In this document: positions 8,861-19,500 of the stretch, one piece after another
Layout of the letters: the number at the start of each line of letters is the position of its first letter
How positions within the stretch are numbered: the stretch's first letter is position 1
DNA from: Erwinia mallotivora
GTDB lineage: Bacteria; Pseudomonadota; Gammaproteobacteria; Enterobacterales; Enterobacteriaceae
Length of the DNA: 64,000 nucleotides
Direction: 5' to 3'
Assembly: GCF_000590885.1 (NCBI RefSeq)
Contig: NZ_JFHN01000053.1
Location: 310,001-374,000, forward strand
Made by a program: the position numbers and the translations under genes
The notes under the pieces: model-generated
What the model saw: the letters and a program-made list of their open reading frames with translations, nothing else
Databases searched by the model: none
What the model was told of the DNA's origin: nothing

Positions 8861-9304
8861 ATGACTCTACTCCTCGCTCCCCACCCGTTCGGCACACTGA
8901 TTACCGCAGACGAACTTAAACAGCAATTTGCTGCTTATACTCAGTGGGAAGAACGTTACAGACAGCTCATCCTGTTGGGCAAACAGCTGCCAGGCCTGCC
9001 GGAGGAACTGAAAACCGCTGAAAATGAGCTGCGTGGCTGTGAGAATCGCGTCTGGCTGGGGCATCAACAGCTTGCCGACGGTAACCTGCATTTTTACGGC
9101 GACAGTGAAGGTCGCATCGTGCGGGGATTACTGGCCGTCCTGCTCACTGCGGTGGAAGGCCAGTCTGCCACGTTACTGTCACGGCAGTCCCCGCTGGTAC
9201 TGTTCGATGAGCTGGGCTTGCGCAGTCAGCTCAGCGCTTCACGTAGTGCAGGACTTCAGGCGCTGGCAAACGCGGTAACGGTCGCGGCCAGCCATGCGCA
9301 GTAA
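8861..9304 (+). CDS. csdE: Sulfur acceptor protein CsdE
   Basis: This 147-residue SufE/CsdE-family protein accepts sulfur from CsdA. The acceptor cysteine is Cys60 in [12 protein letters not shown], a pattern shared with SufE. Further conserved features are [15 protein letters not shown] and [18 protein letters not shown]. It starts two bases after csdA, clearly one operon. It is convergent with tcdA, with no spare base between the two stop codons. In E. coli CsdE also interacts with TcdA (CsdL), linking this pair to tRNA modification. Confidence 0.95.
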   Translation: MTLLLAPHPFGTLITADELKQQFAAYTQWEERYRQLILLGKQLPGLPEELKTAENELRGCENRVWLGHQQLADGNLHFYGDSEGRIVRGLLAVLLTAVEGQSATLLSRQSPLVLFDELGLRSQLSASRSAGLQALANAVTVAASHAQ

Positions 9305-10105
9305 TTAACCGCGTGCCGCTCTGGCCATCATCTTTTTCAGCACATGAGCAACGGCAACAAAGCCAAAAGTCGCGGTCACCATGGTTGCCGCGCCAAATCC
9401 TGACGCGCAGTCCATGCGTTTTGGCCCTTCTGCCGTGCTGCGGGAAGCACAGACCGAACCGTCCGGCTGGGGATACATCAGCGCTTCGGTAGAGAACACA
9501 CAATCTATTCCCAGTTTGCCTTTACTGTTTTTAACCACATTAAAATCGTGCTTCAGCCGCTCGCGCAATTTAGCCGCCAGCGGGTCCTGAATGGTTTTTG
9601 CCAGATCGGCTACCTGGATCTGCGTCGGATCAATCTGTCCACCTGCGCCACCAGTGGTCACCAGAGGTATTTTATTACGCCGACACCAGGCCACCAGCGC
9701 GGCTTTTGGCCGGACACTGTCGATAGCATCAATCACATAACTGAAGGAATTCGTTATCAGCGTGGCGGTATTTTCCGCCGTGAGAAAATCGTCCACGCAG
9801 GTAACCCGACACTCCGGATTGATAGCCAGAATCCGCTGCGCCATCACCTCTGTTTTCGCCTGTCCAACCGTTCCCTTCAGGGCATGGATCTGACGATTAG
9901 TGTTGGTGACACAAATATCATCCATATCAATCAGGGTGATAGCACCAATACCGGTGCGAGCCAGCGCTTCAGCCGCCCAGGAACCGACGCCACCAATACC
10001 TACCACGCAGACATGCGCATCGGCAAACAGTTGCAAAGCAGATTGTCCATACAGCCGCGCCGTACCGCCAAAACGTTGCAGCCAGGCGTCAGAAAGAGAA
10101 GTCAT
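9305..10105 (-). CDS. tcdA: tRNA threonylcarbamoyladenosine dehydratase TcdA (CsdL)
   Basis: The 266-residue E1-like enzyme uses ATP to dehydrate t6A37 in tRNA to the cyclic form ct6A. The ThiF/MoeB fold is visible: nucleotide loop GIGGVGSWAAEALARTGIG near residues 36-54, then LIDMDDICVTNTNRQIHAL and DAIDSVRPKAALVAWC. A hydrophobic C-terminal segment, FGAATMVTATFGFVAVAHVL, is typical of TcdA. It lies downstream of mltA on the same strand and meets csdE end to end. Confidence 0.95.
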   Translation of the reverse strand: MTSLSDAWLQRFGGTARLYGQSALQLFADAHVCVVGIGGVGSWAAEALARTGIGAITLIDMDDICVTNTNRQIHALKGTVGQAKTEVMAQRILAINPECRVTCVDDFLTAENTATLITNSFSYVIDAIDSVRPKAALVAWCRRNKIPLVTTGGAGGQIDPTQIQVADLAKTIQDPLAAKLRERLKHDFNVVKNSKGKLGIDCVFSTEALMYPQPDGSVCASRSTAEGPKRMDCASGFGAATMVTATFGFVAVAHVLKKMMARAARG

Positions 10106-10159
10106 GGATTACCTCAGAATTGACCAGCAGGCGGAAAAGTCGCCTGCTGTCAGAACAGA

Positions 10160-11299
10160 TTACTGCGTTAACAGAGCCGAACCGCCGGAGCTGTTTTGCG
10201 CAGCAGAGAAAAGGGGCGCGCCCGCGCCTGGCGCAGATTTCAGTACCCAGACACGGCCATAGTGATTAAACCAGCCGGCCATATGCCCCGCATAAGGTCC
10301 AATCCCCTGATAAATATCGAAATGCTGTCCTTTTATCGCGCCGCCCACATCCAGCGATACCATAATGCGCATCTCATACTTTCCGCTAAATTTACCGTTA
10401 TTATCCAGTAGAGGCACTTCGGCCAGCAGCGCCGTTCCCGGTGGGATCAGCGAACGGTCAGACGCCACGGAGGCTTTCGCCACCAGCGGCACCGCGCTGG
10501 CACCGCGCACCGGCGCAAAATTTTCCGGTTTGAAAAACACAAAGGAGGGATTTTGCTCCAGCAGTTCCCTGACTTCCGCCTCGCTGTGCTCTTCACCCCA
10601 CTGGCGAATGGCCTGCATTGACATATCTTCGCGCTTCACTTCACCACGATCGATCAACACTTTGCCAATACTGCGGTAAGGATGACCATTTTTACCGCCA
10701 TAGCCAAAGAACATCAGCGGACGGCCATCGCCATAATCAACATAGCCGCTGCCCTGCACATCCATAATAAAGTTATCCATCAGCGAATTGCTGTAGCCGA
10801 TGACATACCGCTCATCCAGCGCTCCGCTGTAGATTTGCGCACGAGAGGGCAGGCGGCGCTTACCGGCGGGCATACGGTAGAGCGGGTACTGAAATTCACC
10901 CTGCCGGGTGTAACGTGCCTTAATAACCGGGGTGTAATAGCCGGTAAACTGCACGTTACCGTAATTATCCGCCCCTTCCATCTGATAAGTATCCAGGCCG
11001 AACTGACGCAGTTGCCGGGTGTCTCCCCCCGCCATCAGCCAGCTTTTAATCGCGCTATAGGTACTGCTCTGACGGGCAAACATGCCGGGCGAAGCGTACT
11101 GGATTTCTGACACCTGGTCGGCAAAGTCTTTACCGTTAACCGGACGCCCTTTCACATTGGGCTGATTGACCAGTCCCAGAGGTTCTTCGAGCTTTCCGTC
11201 TTTATATTGCTGCCCGCGATCGGTCGGTCTGGAAGAACATCCCGCCAGCAGGGCGATCAGCACCCCGCTAATAACATACTTCGCCCAACGTCCTTTCAT
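10160..11299 (-). CDS. mltA: Membrane-bound lytic murein transglycosylase A
   Basis: This 379-residue lipoprotein cleaves the MurNAc-GlcNAc bond of peptidoglycan with formation of 1,6-anhydro-MurNAc. The signal peptide ends in the lipobox LLAGC (Cys21). The insert-bearing MltA domain follows (FTGYYTPVIKARYTRQGEFQ near residue 118), then the C-terminal 3D domain with SLDVGGAIKGQHFDIYQG, whose Asp is the expected catalytic acid. Length is close to the E. coli protein. It is anchored to the outer membrane and faces the periplasm. Confidence 0.95.
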   Translation of the reverse strand: MKGRWAKYVISGVLIALLAGCSSRPTDRGQQYKDGKLEEPLGLVNQPNVKGRPVNGKDFADQVSEIQYASPGMFARQSSTYSAIKSWLMAGGDTRQLRQFGLDTYQMEGADNYGNVQFTGYYTPVIKARYTRQGEFQYPLYRMPAGKRRLPSRAQIYSGALDERYVIGYSNSLMDNFIMDVQGSGYVDYGDGRPLMFFGYGGKNGHPYRSIGKVLIDRGEVKREDMSMQAIRQWGEEHSEAEVRELLEQNPSFVFFKPENFAPVRGASAVPLVAKASVASDRSLIPPGTALLAEVPLLDNNGKFSGKYEMRIMVSLDVGGAIKGQHFDIYQGIGPYAGHMAGWFNHYGRVWVLKSAPGAGAPLFSAAQNSSGGSALLTQ

Positions 11300-11463
11300 T
11301 ACTTTGCGCCCTCTTCGCGAAATTGCTGGCCGAAGATAGCAAAGCCATCAGCGTTTTGAAATGTGCTGAGCGTAAAGATCGTCCGGCGCTGTTCAACTAC
11401 AGTACAGATGGCGGAAAAATTAAGCAGGCGGCGCTGTTTCTGAGACTTTCTATAAAAAAGAGG

Positions 11464-11491
11464 TTGCAACAAAACTCACGGCGAGTATAGT
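11464..11491 (+). promoter_or_regulatory. Promoter of the initiator tRNA genes
   Basis: TTGCAA (11464-11469) and TATAGT (11486-11491) are separated by 16 bp. A GC-rich discriminator, GCGC, follows, a mark of stringently controlled stable-RNA promoters. The first tRNA begins 14 bp after the -10. Confidence 0.65.
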
Positions 11492-11504
11492 GCGCATCCA
11501 CGGA

Positions 11505-11581
<77 letters not shown>

Positions 11582-11644
11582 ATTTCCTTCAGAGAAAAGT
11601 AGTAAAAGAAAAGAGTGTCGTGACGGAAGCGACAGCAACGCGGA

Positions 11645-11721
<77 letters not shown>

Positions 11722-11724
11722 ATC

Positions 11725-11748
11725 AAACACCCTCAAGGGTGTTTTTTT
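11725..11748 (+). terminator. Terminator of the tRNA-fMet operon
   Basis: AAACACCCTCAAGGGTGTTT forms an 8-9 bp stem with a tight loop, followed by a T run on the plus strand. It lies four bases after the second tRNA. Confidence 0.88.
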
Positions 11749-11790
11749 GTTTCTGCCCTCCCCCTCATTGTTGATTCACACCCGCTTCTG

Positions 11791-13041
11791 TTACTTCGCT
11801 ACCCGTGAAGCGCTCCGGGAAAAATACGCTTTTATTCCTGACAGAATGGCCTCCGCGACCTGCTGCTGAAAATGCGCGGTGCGAAGCTTACGCTCTTCTT
11901 CCAGATTACTGATAAATGCCGTTTCCACCAGAATGGATGGGATGTCCGGGGCTTTCAACACCGCAAACCCGGCCTGATCCACCGTTTTTTTATGCAGATG
12001 ATTGATTCTGCCCATCCGTAATAACACTTCATGACCAAACTTCAGACTGTCATTCACCGTCCGGCTTTGCACCATGTCGAAAAGGGTATGATCGAGGTAG
12101 CGATCGCCACTCAGGCTGACGCCGCCAATCAGGTCGGATTCGTTCTGGGTTCGTGCCAGATAGCGGGCGGCGGTACTGGTCGCGCCTTTGGTCGAGAGCG
12201 CGAAAACTGATGAGCCTCTGGCCGCACGACTGGTAAATGCATCGGCATGAAGCGAGATAAACAGATCGGCGCGCAGCCTGCGGGCCTTTGCCACTCTCAC
12301 TTTCAGCGGGATAAACACATCTTCATTGCGGGTCATGTGCGCGCGCATACTGCCTTCTTTATCAATCAGCGTTTTTAGCCGCCTGGCAATTTTCAGCACG
12401 ATGTCTTTTTCCCGCGTTTTGTTTTTGCCAATCGCACCAGGGTCTTCCCCGCCATGTCCGGGATCGATCATGATCACCAGCCGGCGATCTTTTCCCGCCT
12501 TGCCCGGCAGCGGGGCTTCGACAGGCTGATGCTGTGCCAGCCTGCCCTGATTGTAATCTTCCAGTAATGCCAGCAGTGGATCATCCTGATGATGGTTGCT
12601 GATGCCCTTTGCCGGATAGAGATCCAGCACCAGCCGGTTTTTAAACCCGGCCACCGGCTCCAGAGTAAAAATTTGCGGCGTGACGTTTTGCTTCAGTTCC
12701 ACGACCAGGCGCACGGTATTGCTGTTGAACTGTCCTACCCTGACGTGGCGGATCCAGGGATCGTCACTGCGCACCAGATTTCCGACATTTTTCAGTACCG
12801 GGTTAAGATGCAGATCAGTGATATCCACCACCACCCGCTCAGGATGGCTGAGGGCAAACTGCTTATATTTTAGCGGCGTGCTGGATTCCAGCGTTAAGCG
12901 AGAGTAGGTCGAAGACGGCCAGATGCGGATAGCCACCACCTGCGCCAGCGCCGCGAAACCCACTTTGCTGACGCTGAGCAACACAACTGCGCCGACGCTT
13001 TTTAACCATCGGCGTCGGCCGGGGGAAGGTAAATCGGACAT
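11791..13041 (-). CDS. amiC: N-acetylmuramoyl-L-alanine amidase AmiC
   Basis: This 416-residue periplasmic amidase cleaves the amide between MurNAc and the stem peptide during daughter-cell separation, under NlpD control. The N-terminus has a twin-arginine signal (RRRWLK, then a hydrophobic stretch ending near AALA), as expected for Tat-exported AmiC. An AMIN domain follows (about residues 35-150), then an Amidase_3 domain (about 190-410). The zinc-site motifs are [15 protein letters not shown], the E in TREKDIVL, and SLHADAF; the catalytic Glu is in [10 protein letters not shown]. It is divergent from argA. Confidence 0.96.
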   Translation of the reverse strand: MSDLPSPGRRRWLKSVGAVVLLSVSKVGFAALAQVVAIRIWPSSTYSRLTLESSTPLKYKQFALSHPERVVVDITDLHLNPVLKNVGNLVRSDDPWIRHVRVGQFNSNTVRLVVELKQNVTPQIFTLEPVAGFKNRLVLDLYPAKGISNHHQDDPLLALLEDYNQGRLAQHQPVEAPLPGKAGKDRRLVIMIDPGHGGEDPGAIGKNKTREKDIVLKIARRLKTLIDKEGSMRAHMTRNEDVFIPLKVRVAKARRLRADLFISLHADAFTSRAARGSSVFALSTKGATSTAARYLARTQNESDLIGGVSLSGDRYLDHTLFDMVQSRTVNDSLKFGHEVLLRMGRINHLHKKTVDQAGFAVLKAPDIPSILVETAFISNLEEERKLRTAHFQQQVAEAILSGIKAYFSRSASRVAK

Positions 13042-13228
13042 GCAACTCCAGGTTGTTTGCTGTTTTTAATCAGAAAGTCGAGCCAAATCACTGCCATAAA
13101 CTGAAACTTTAGCGAATCCTGCTAAGGGTGTCATGCGGAAAAAGGTCAGGTAATGCAAACTGTAAGCGACCCTTGCCAGCTATAGTTAAACAGCCTCGGG
13201 ATCAATTGCCCCTTGCACCCGGCTCACA

Positions 13229-13246
13229 AAAGAATAAAAATACATT
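13229..13246 (+). promoter_or_regulatory. ArgR operator (ARG box 1) of argA
   Basis: AGAATAAAAATACA matches the ARG box core TGAATNNNNATTCA with one mismatch in each half. It is paired with the box at 13250-13267 at the standard 3-bp spacing, and resembles the E. coli argA leader. Confidence 0.8.
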
Positions 13247-13249
13247 TTT

Positions 13250-13267
13250 ATCGAATAATCATTCACA
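13250..13267 (+). promoter_or_regulatory. ArgR operator (ARG box 2) of argA
   Basis: CGAATAATCATTCA matches the ARG core with one mismatch. It ends 11 bp before the GTG start of argA, so ArgR-arginine bound here should block argA transcription, as known in E. coli. Confidence 0.85.
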
Positions 13268-13278
13268 GAGGGTTTGCC

Positions 13279-14628
13279 GTGAAGGAACGGAGTACCGAGC
13301 TGGTTCAGGGCTTTCGTCATACAGTCCCCTACATTAATGCCCACCGTGGTAAAACGTTTGTCATTATGCTGGGTGGTGAAGCTATCGGGCATGAGAACTT
13401 TTCCGGCATCGTTAATGATATCGGCCTGCTACACAGCCTTGGCATCCGGCTGGTGCTGGTGTACGGTGCCAGACCGCAAATTGACGCCAATCTGGATGAG
13501 CATCATCTCGAGCCGGTCTATCACAAGCATACCCGCGTCACTGATGCACAGTCGCTGGAGCTGGTCAAACAGGCTGCGGGGCGTTTGCAGTTGGACATCA
13601 CCGCCCGCCTGTCAATGAGTCTGAACAATACCCCCCTCCAGGGCGCTCACATTAACGTGGTCAGCGGCAACTTTATTATCGCGCAACCGCTGGGCGTGGA
13701 CGATGGTGTTGACTACTGCCACAGCGGGCGCATCCGCCGCATAGATGAAGAAGCGATACATCGCCAGCTTGACAGCGGTGCCATTGTGCTGGTTGGCCCG
13801 GTGGCGGTGTCTGTGACCGGCGAAAGCTTTAACCTGACCTCAGAAGAGGTCGCCACCCAGCTGGCGATCAAACTGAAGGCTGAAAAGATGATCGGTTTCT
13901 GCTCAGGTCAGGGCGTGACTGACAGTGAAGGCGAAATTATCTCTGAACTCTTCCCGAACGAAGCGCAGCAGCGCACCGAAGAACTGGAGCAGAGCGATGA
14001 TTATCTCTCCGGGACGGTGCGCTTTCTGCGTGGCGCGGTAAAAGCCTGTCGCAGCGGCGTCCGCCGCAGCCATCTGATCAGCTACCAGGAAGATGGCGCG
14101 CTGATCCAGGAACTCTTCTCCCGCGATGGTATTGGCACCCAGATTGTCATGGAAAGCGCCGAGCAGATCCGCCGGGCAACCATCAATGATATCGGCGGCA
14201 TCCTTGAGCTGATCCGCCCACTGGAACAGCAGGGAATTCTGGTGCGCCGCTCCCGTGAGCAGCTGGAAATGGAGATTGATAAGTTCACCATTATTGAACG
14301 TGACAATCTGACTATTGGCTGTGCCGCGCTCTATCCCTTTCCGGAAGAGCAGATTGGCGAAATGGCTTGTGTGGCGGTACATCCGGACTACCGCAGCTCC
14401 TCCAGGGGAGAAGCGTTACTGGAACGCGTCGCGCTTCAGGCACGTCAGATGGGACTGAAAAAGCTGTTTGTGCTGACCACCCGTAGCATCCACTGGTTCC
14501 AGGAGCGCGGTTTCATGCCGGTGGATGTGGATCAGCTGCCTGAAAGTAAAAAACAGATGTACAACTATCAGCGCCGCTCTAAAGTGCTGATGGTCGATTT
14601 GCGTCACGCCGCCAGGTCTGAAGCCTGA
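13279..14628 (+). CDS. argA: N-acetylglutamate synthase ArgA
   Basis: This 449-residue enzyme acetylates glutamate with acetyl-CoA, the first step of arginine synthesis, and is feedback-inhibited by arginine. The GTG at 13279 is chosen because it follows an AGAGG ribosome site and gives the family start ([20 protein letters not shown]); the frame is open further upstream. An amino-acid kinase-like domain spans residues 1-290 ([34 protein letters not shown]). A GNAT acetyltransferase domain follows ([20 protein letters not shown]). Two ArgR boxes overlap its promoter/leader region. Confidence 0.96.
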   Translation: MKERSTELVQGFRHTVPYINAHRGKTFVIMLGGEAIGHENFSGIVNDIGLLHSLGIRLVLVYGARPQIDANLDEHHLEPVYHKHTRVTDAQSLELVKQAAGRLQLDITARLSMSLNNTPLQGAHINVVSGNFIIAQPLGVDDGVDYCHSGRIRRIDEEAIHRQLDSGAIVLVGPVAVSVTGESFNLTSEEVATQLAIKLKAEKMIGFCSGQGVTDSEGEIISELFPNEAQQRTEELEQSDDYLSGTVRFLRGAVKACRSGVRRSHLISYQEDGALIQELFSRDGIGTQIVMESAEQIRRATINDIGGILELIRPLEQQGILVRRSREQLEMEIDKFTIIERDNLTIGCAALYPFPEEQIGEMACVAVHPDYRSSSRGEALLERVALQARQMGLKKLFVLTTRSIHWFQERGFMPVDVDQLPESKKQMYNYQRRSKVLMVDLRHAARSEA

Positions 14629-14728
14629 AAATCAGGGGCGGGACAGCATAATCCGCCCCAGCCCGGCGGCTGAAAATCAATCCGCTGGCGGGCCTGCCGA
14701 CGCATCTTTCAGACCGTCCATGCCCTTT

Positions 14729-16579
14729 TCACCCGCACTCCGCCGCTCCCCGCAGACGTTCGACCAGTCCGCTACGTCTCAGGGTGCGGATTTTTACCGC
14801 GTTACTGAACACCGTCATCTCGGCAAACAATGTCAGCTTTAAGCGGGCCCGGGTGATGGCGGTATAAATCAGTTCCCGGGTCAATACCGGAGCAAACTGT
14901 CCCGGCAATACCAACAGTGTGTGCTCAAACTCTGAACCCTGCGACTTATGCACGGTCATGGCAAACGCCGTCTCGTGCGGGGGCAGACGACCTGGTTGCA
15001 CCGCCTTGATGGAGCCGTCAGGCAGCGGGAAAAACACTTTCAGTCTCCCCTCTTCATCGTTCATCGCAATGCCGATATCCCCATTGAACAACCCCAGCAC
15101 GCTGTCGTTGCGGGAGATCATCACCGGACGCCCCGGATACCATTTGCCGCTGACGCCCGGCGCGCGTTGGATCAGGCGATGCTGCGCCAGAAAGGTTTCA
15201 ATCCGCTCATTGAGTCCGGTAACCCCAAATGGCCCTTCACGCAGAGCGCAAAGCAGACGGAAACGGCCAAAAGCGGCAATCACCGCTTCGGGTGCGGCTT
15301 CTGCTTTTAACAGCAGCAGATAATCCTGATATCCCGTCAGACAACTGTTCAACAACTGCTGATAATCTTCACTGCTGTGCATTGAAAACCGTGCAATATC
15401 GTCAAAACCGGCGGCGAAGACCTCATCCGCCCGACGGGTGTCCCCGGCGTTGACGGCCAGCGCCAGTTGCCCGATACCGGACGAACGGTCAAAACGATAG
15501 CTTTTACGCAGCAGACAGATACTGTCGCGCACGCTGACCGCCCCGCCATCGTCATGCCCCACCACCTCACAGCCGGTCAGGCTACTGAGCTCTTTCGCCC
15601 TCGCCTCGCTGTACCCCGCCTCGGCACAGCGACAGATATCGCCCAGTATCGCCCCGGCTTCCACCGACGCCAGCTGATCGCGATCGCCAAGAAAAATCAC
15701 TCTGGCCTGCGGCGGCAGGGCCGCAATCAGGCTGGCCATCATCGGCAAATCCACCATAGAGGCCTCATCCACCACCAACAGATCCAGATGTAAAGGATTA
15801 CCGGCGTGATAGCGCATTCGCTGGCTGCCGGGAATGGCACCAAGCAGGCGATGCAGAGTGGTGGCTTCCGTCGGAAAATCTTGTTTTACCGTCTCACTGA
15901 CATCCAGATTTTGCAGGGCTTTTCCCAGCGACTCGGTGAGACGTGCTGCCGCCTTGCCGGTGGGTGCCGCAAGGCGGATACGCAGGTTTGCGCCGGAAAG
16001 CGCCAGCAGAGAGGCCAACAGCTTAGCCACTGTGGTGGTTTTACCGGTGCCGGGGCCACCGGAAATGACCGCGATCTGCCGGGTAATGGCCACCGCTGCG
16101 GCAATTTTCTGCCAGTCATCACGCTCACATCCAAAATGGCGGTCGAGAATGGCCCGCAGTTGCTCAGGCTGGGCAATAACGGGCGAGACATCGTTAACAA
16201 AAAATCGCGCCACTTCGCCTTCAGACTGCCACATCCGGTGCAGATAAAGCCGCTGCTGCCAGAGAACCAGCGGGGTGGCCGAAGAACCATCGCCCACCGC
16301 CTCTTCGGCTGATAACAGGCTCTGCCAGTCCGGTTCGCCAGCTTCCTGCGAGATCTGTCGGGCCAGTTCCGGATGGCGACCGGCAAACAGCAGCTGACCG
16401 GTAAATTGCGCCAGTGGCAGACAGACATGCCCTTCCCCCGCACCGACGCTGACACAGGCAGCTGCCAGCATCAGCGCCGGCCTGTCATCACCGGCGATCA
16501 GGCGCGCAAACTGCACATCCAGCGGCCGGAACAGTCGCTGCTCGCAGGCTTCTGCTAACAGTTCAGCCATCCTGCTCAT
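14729..16579 (-). CDS. recD: RecBCD subunit RecD (5'-3' helicase)
   Basis: The 616-residue SF1B helicase is the fast 5'-3' motor of RecBCD. Walker A is SGGPGTGKTTTVAKLL near residue 172; DEASMVDLPMM is the Walker B/motif II region; AMTVHKSQGSEFEHTLLVLP and YTAITRARLKL are C-terminal helicase motifs V and VI. The start at 16579 overlaps the recB stop (ATGA); a second ATG three codons later is also possible. It is the last gene of the rec cluster and is convergent with argA. Confidence 0.96.
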   Translation of the reverse strand: MSRMAELLAEACEQRLFRPLDVQFARLIAGDDRPALMLAAACVSVGAGEGHVCLPLAQFTGQLLFAGRHPELARQISQEAGEPDWQSLLSAEEAVGDGSSATPLVLWQQRLYLHRMWQSEGEVARFFVNDVSPVIAQPEQLRAILDRHFGCERDDWQKIAAAVAITRQIAVISGGPGTGKTTTVAKLLASLLALSGANLRIRLAAPTGKAAARLTESLGKALQNLDVSETVKQDFPTEATTLHRLLGAIPGSQRMRYHAGNPLHLDLLVVDEASMVDLPMMASLIAALPPQARVIFLGDRDQLASVEAGAILGDICRCAEAGYSEARAKELSSLTGCEVVGHDDGGAVSVRDSICLLRKSYRFDRSSGIGQLALAVNAGDTRRADEVFAAGFDDIARFSMHSSEDYQQLLNSCLTGYQDYLLLLKAEAAPEAVIAAFGRFRLLCALREGPFGVTGLNERIETFLAQHRLIQRAPGVSGKWYPGRPVMISRNDSVLGLFNGDIGIAMNDEEGRLKVFFPLPDGSIKAVQPGRLPPHETAFAMTVHKSQGSEFEHTLLVLPGQFAPVLTRELIYTAITRARLKLTLFAEMTVFSNAVKIRTLRRSGLVERLRGAAECG

Positions 16580-19500
16580 AAATCTTCCTCATTCTCACCG
16601 GTAAACAACGCATCCATCCCGCTAATCAACGCGGCATCAGGCCGGTTGAACCAGACGCCGTTTTCCCGGCACTCCCCATCAACACCCCGTAAAAACAGAT
16701 AGATAACGCCGCCAAAATGCTGCTGATAGTCATAGTCCGGCAACCGGTGCCGCAGATAGCGGTGCAATGCCAGCGTATAAAGCTGATATTGCAAATCGTA
16801 ACGGTGAGAACGCATCGCCTGGGCCATGGCTTCCTGGGTGTAATCTGCTGCCGCGTCACCCAGCCAGTTTGATTTGTAGTCCAGCAGGTAATATTTGCCC
16901 TGCCAGCGAAAAACCAGATCGATAAATCCCTTCAGCATCCCCTGTACCTGCTGAAAATTCAGCGGTGGACATCCGGCTGAGAGCGGGTCATAGCGCTTCA
17001 CCAACTGATCAAGCGCTTCAGCCCTGAGCAGACGCCCGACGGGCAGAAAAAATTGCAGCTCAACCTGATAACAGGCAGGCGGTAGCTGATGCAGACTGGC
17101 CCCGCTGTCATTCAGCGGGGTCTGCAATACCCGTTCAATCCACGCCAGCATCACCGGCAACCAGGCCGCATCGTAACCCTGCCGGGTCAGCTGTGCACTG
17201 AGCCACTGCGGGTCAACCGGTTGGGTAAAATCGATATTTTCAAACAGGGCATGAAGAAATGTTCCCGGCGCGGCCCCTCGCGGAAAGTTGTATGGCGTCA
17301 GCTGCACGGCCTGGTGGCCCTGAGCTTCACCCGCCGCATCCACGTCGAGGCGCGGTAACAACTCAAAACCAGCATTGTGACCATGCTGCTGCAATCCGGA
17401 ATAGCTGGTAACCCGCCAGTCATCGCGCAGCGAGCGGGTCATCTGTCGGCTACTGAGAGGCGGCAGCGACAGCGAAAGCGGTTGCCATGTCCGATCGTTA
17501 ACCTCGCCCGCAACGCCGATCGCCAGCGCATCGCTACTGAGTGCCCGCAGATGCTGTTGCAACCCGTCAGCATCCGCCGCTTCTCCCTGTTGGATAAGAT
17601 AACCCACCGCGCTGCGATGCAGGTCACTGAGTCCCTCTTTCTTGCGGTTACCCTTCACCAGAGGCGCGATACCCACGCTACATTGCCAGACTGAACGGGT
17701 CAGTGCGACATATAGCAGGCGCAGATCCTCCGCCAGTCTTTCCTGCTCGGCCAGCTCAAGGCTTTCAGCATCGTCGTGTAAATCGAGCAGTGCCTGAAAA
17801 CTTTGCCGGTCGTGATAGACCCCCTGTCCCCCTTCACGAAAACTGGCAATAAAGGGCAGCCAGACCAGCGGATACTGCAACCCCTTGGATTTATGGATAG
17901 TGACAATCTGCACCAGATGGCGATCGCTCTCCAGCCGCAGCTGCTGGCTGGCGGACTGACCATCAGGCTCTGCCACTTCCTGCGCGAGCCAGCGCAGTAG
18001 TGCATGTTCACTGTCCAGCTGCGTCGAGGCTTCCTGTAACAGTTCCCCCAGATGCAACAGGTCGGTCAGACGACGTTCACCGCTTTCAGAGGCCAGCAGA
18101 TTTTCGGCAATGTGCCGCCGGACCATCAGCTCGCGCAGCATGGGCAGCACGCCTCGCTTCAGCCAGCGCTGTCGGTAAAGATCGAACTCCTCCACCAGCG
18201 CGTCCCACTGGCGTTCATCCTGGCTGAGCGCTTCCAACGTTAACGCATCCAGCCCGAGAATGCTGGTCGCCAGCGCGTTGCGTAAAATGCGCTCCTGGTC
18301 GGGAGCCAGCACCGCCTGAAGCAGCCATACCATTTCACGCGCTTCCTGGGTACTGAAAACGCTGTCACGGTTAGAGAGGTAAACGGAGGGAATGTGCAGA
18401 CGGTTCAACGCGTCGCGCATCAGCGCAGCCTCCTGGCGACTGCGCACCAGAATCGTGATATCGCAAGCCTGCACCGACCGCAGCGTATCGCCTTTACCGA
18501 TTAACGCTTCACCCCGCTGTCCGGCCGTCAGCCAGTGGCAGATATCCGCCGCGCACTGTCGGGCCATAAACTGCTGGTAATCACTTACTCCGACGCCTTC
18601 GCCAGGCTGTAACCAGAAGCGTAACGCGGGCTGCTCCTCGCCATCCAGCATAAAACGTAATGCTGCATTTGCGGGGGCGGGCTGGACGGGGATGAAGGGG
18701 ATTTCACTGAACAGAAAAGGCGCAGGCAGACAGCTGAATAACTGATTTACGCTGTCCACCATCGCCGGGGAAGAACGCCAGTTGGTTTCCAACGTGTAGT
18801 GAGCGCTGACTTCATTACGTGCCCGCATATAGGTGAAAATATCCGCCCCGCGAAAAGCGTAAATTGCCTGCTTGGGGTCGCCGATCAACAACAGTGCATG
18901 GTCAGGCTGGTGGGCGTAGAGCTTGCTGAAAATGCGGTACTGCTGCGGATCGGTATCCTGAAACTCATCGATCAGCGCCACCGGATAACGACTGCGGATA
19001 GCCGAAGCCAGTGCGTCTCCCCCGGCCTGCTGTAAGGCACTGTCCAGTCTGCCGAGCAGGTCGTCGAAACCGAGCAACGCCGTGCGCTGCTTCTCTTTTT
19101 GCGTAGCGGTGCGGATTTCACTCAGCGCGCGCGCAATCACCAGATCGCGCAGGGAGAGGGGTTCAGCAAGAAAGAGATCGATCTGTGCAAACAGCGGATG
19201 TTGTGGCGGCTCGCCTTTTTTGGTCTTCTCCAGCAACATACGCTGTCCGAAACGTTCCAGTTCCGGCGGAGTTTGATAATCTTCCGTCTCGCTTTGCGCC
19301 CACTGGTTAACTTTTTCCAGCCAGACGGGTAAGTGCTTACTGCTGTAACTCCGTTTGTCCACACCAGACTGCACCAGCAGATCGTGCAGATTGCCCGCCG
19401 CCAGCCACAGCGCCTTCATTTCATTGATACGGGCAATAATTCTCTCGTGCCGCTCGACAAAGCTTTCCTGTAAATCGGGCGGATGTTTCAGGGTTGGCGT

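Noticed and set aside
14635-14659. Terminator between argA and recD
   Set aside because: GGGGCGG/CCGCCCC forms a stem but there is no T run on either strand, so I do not call it.
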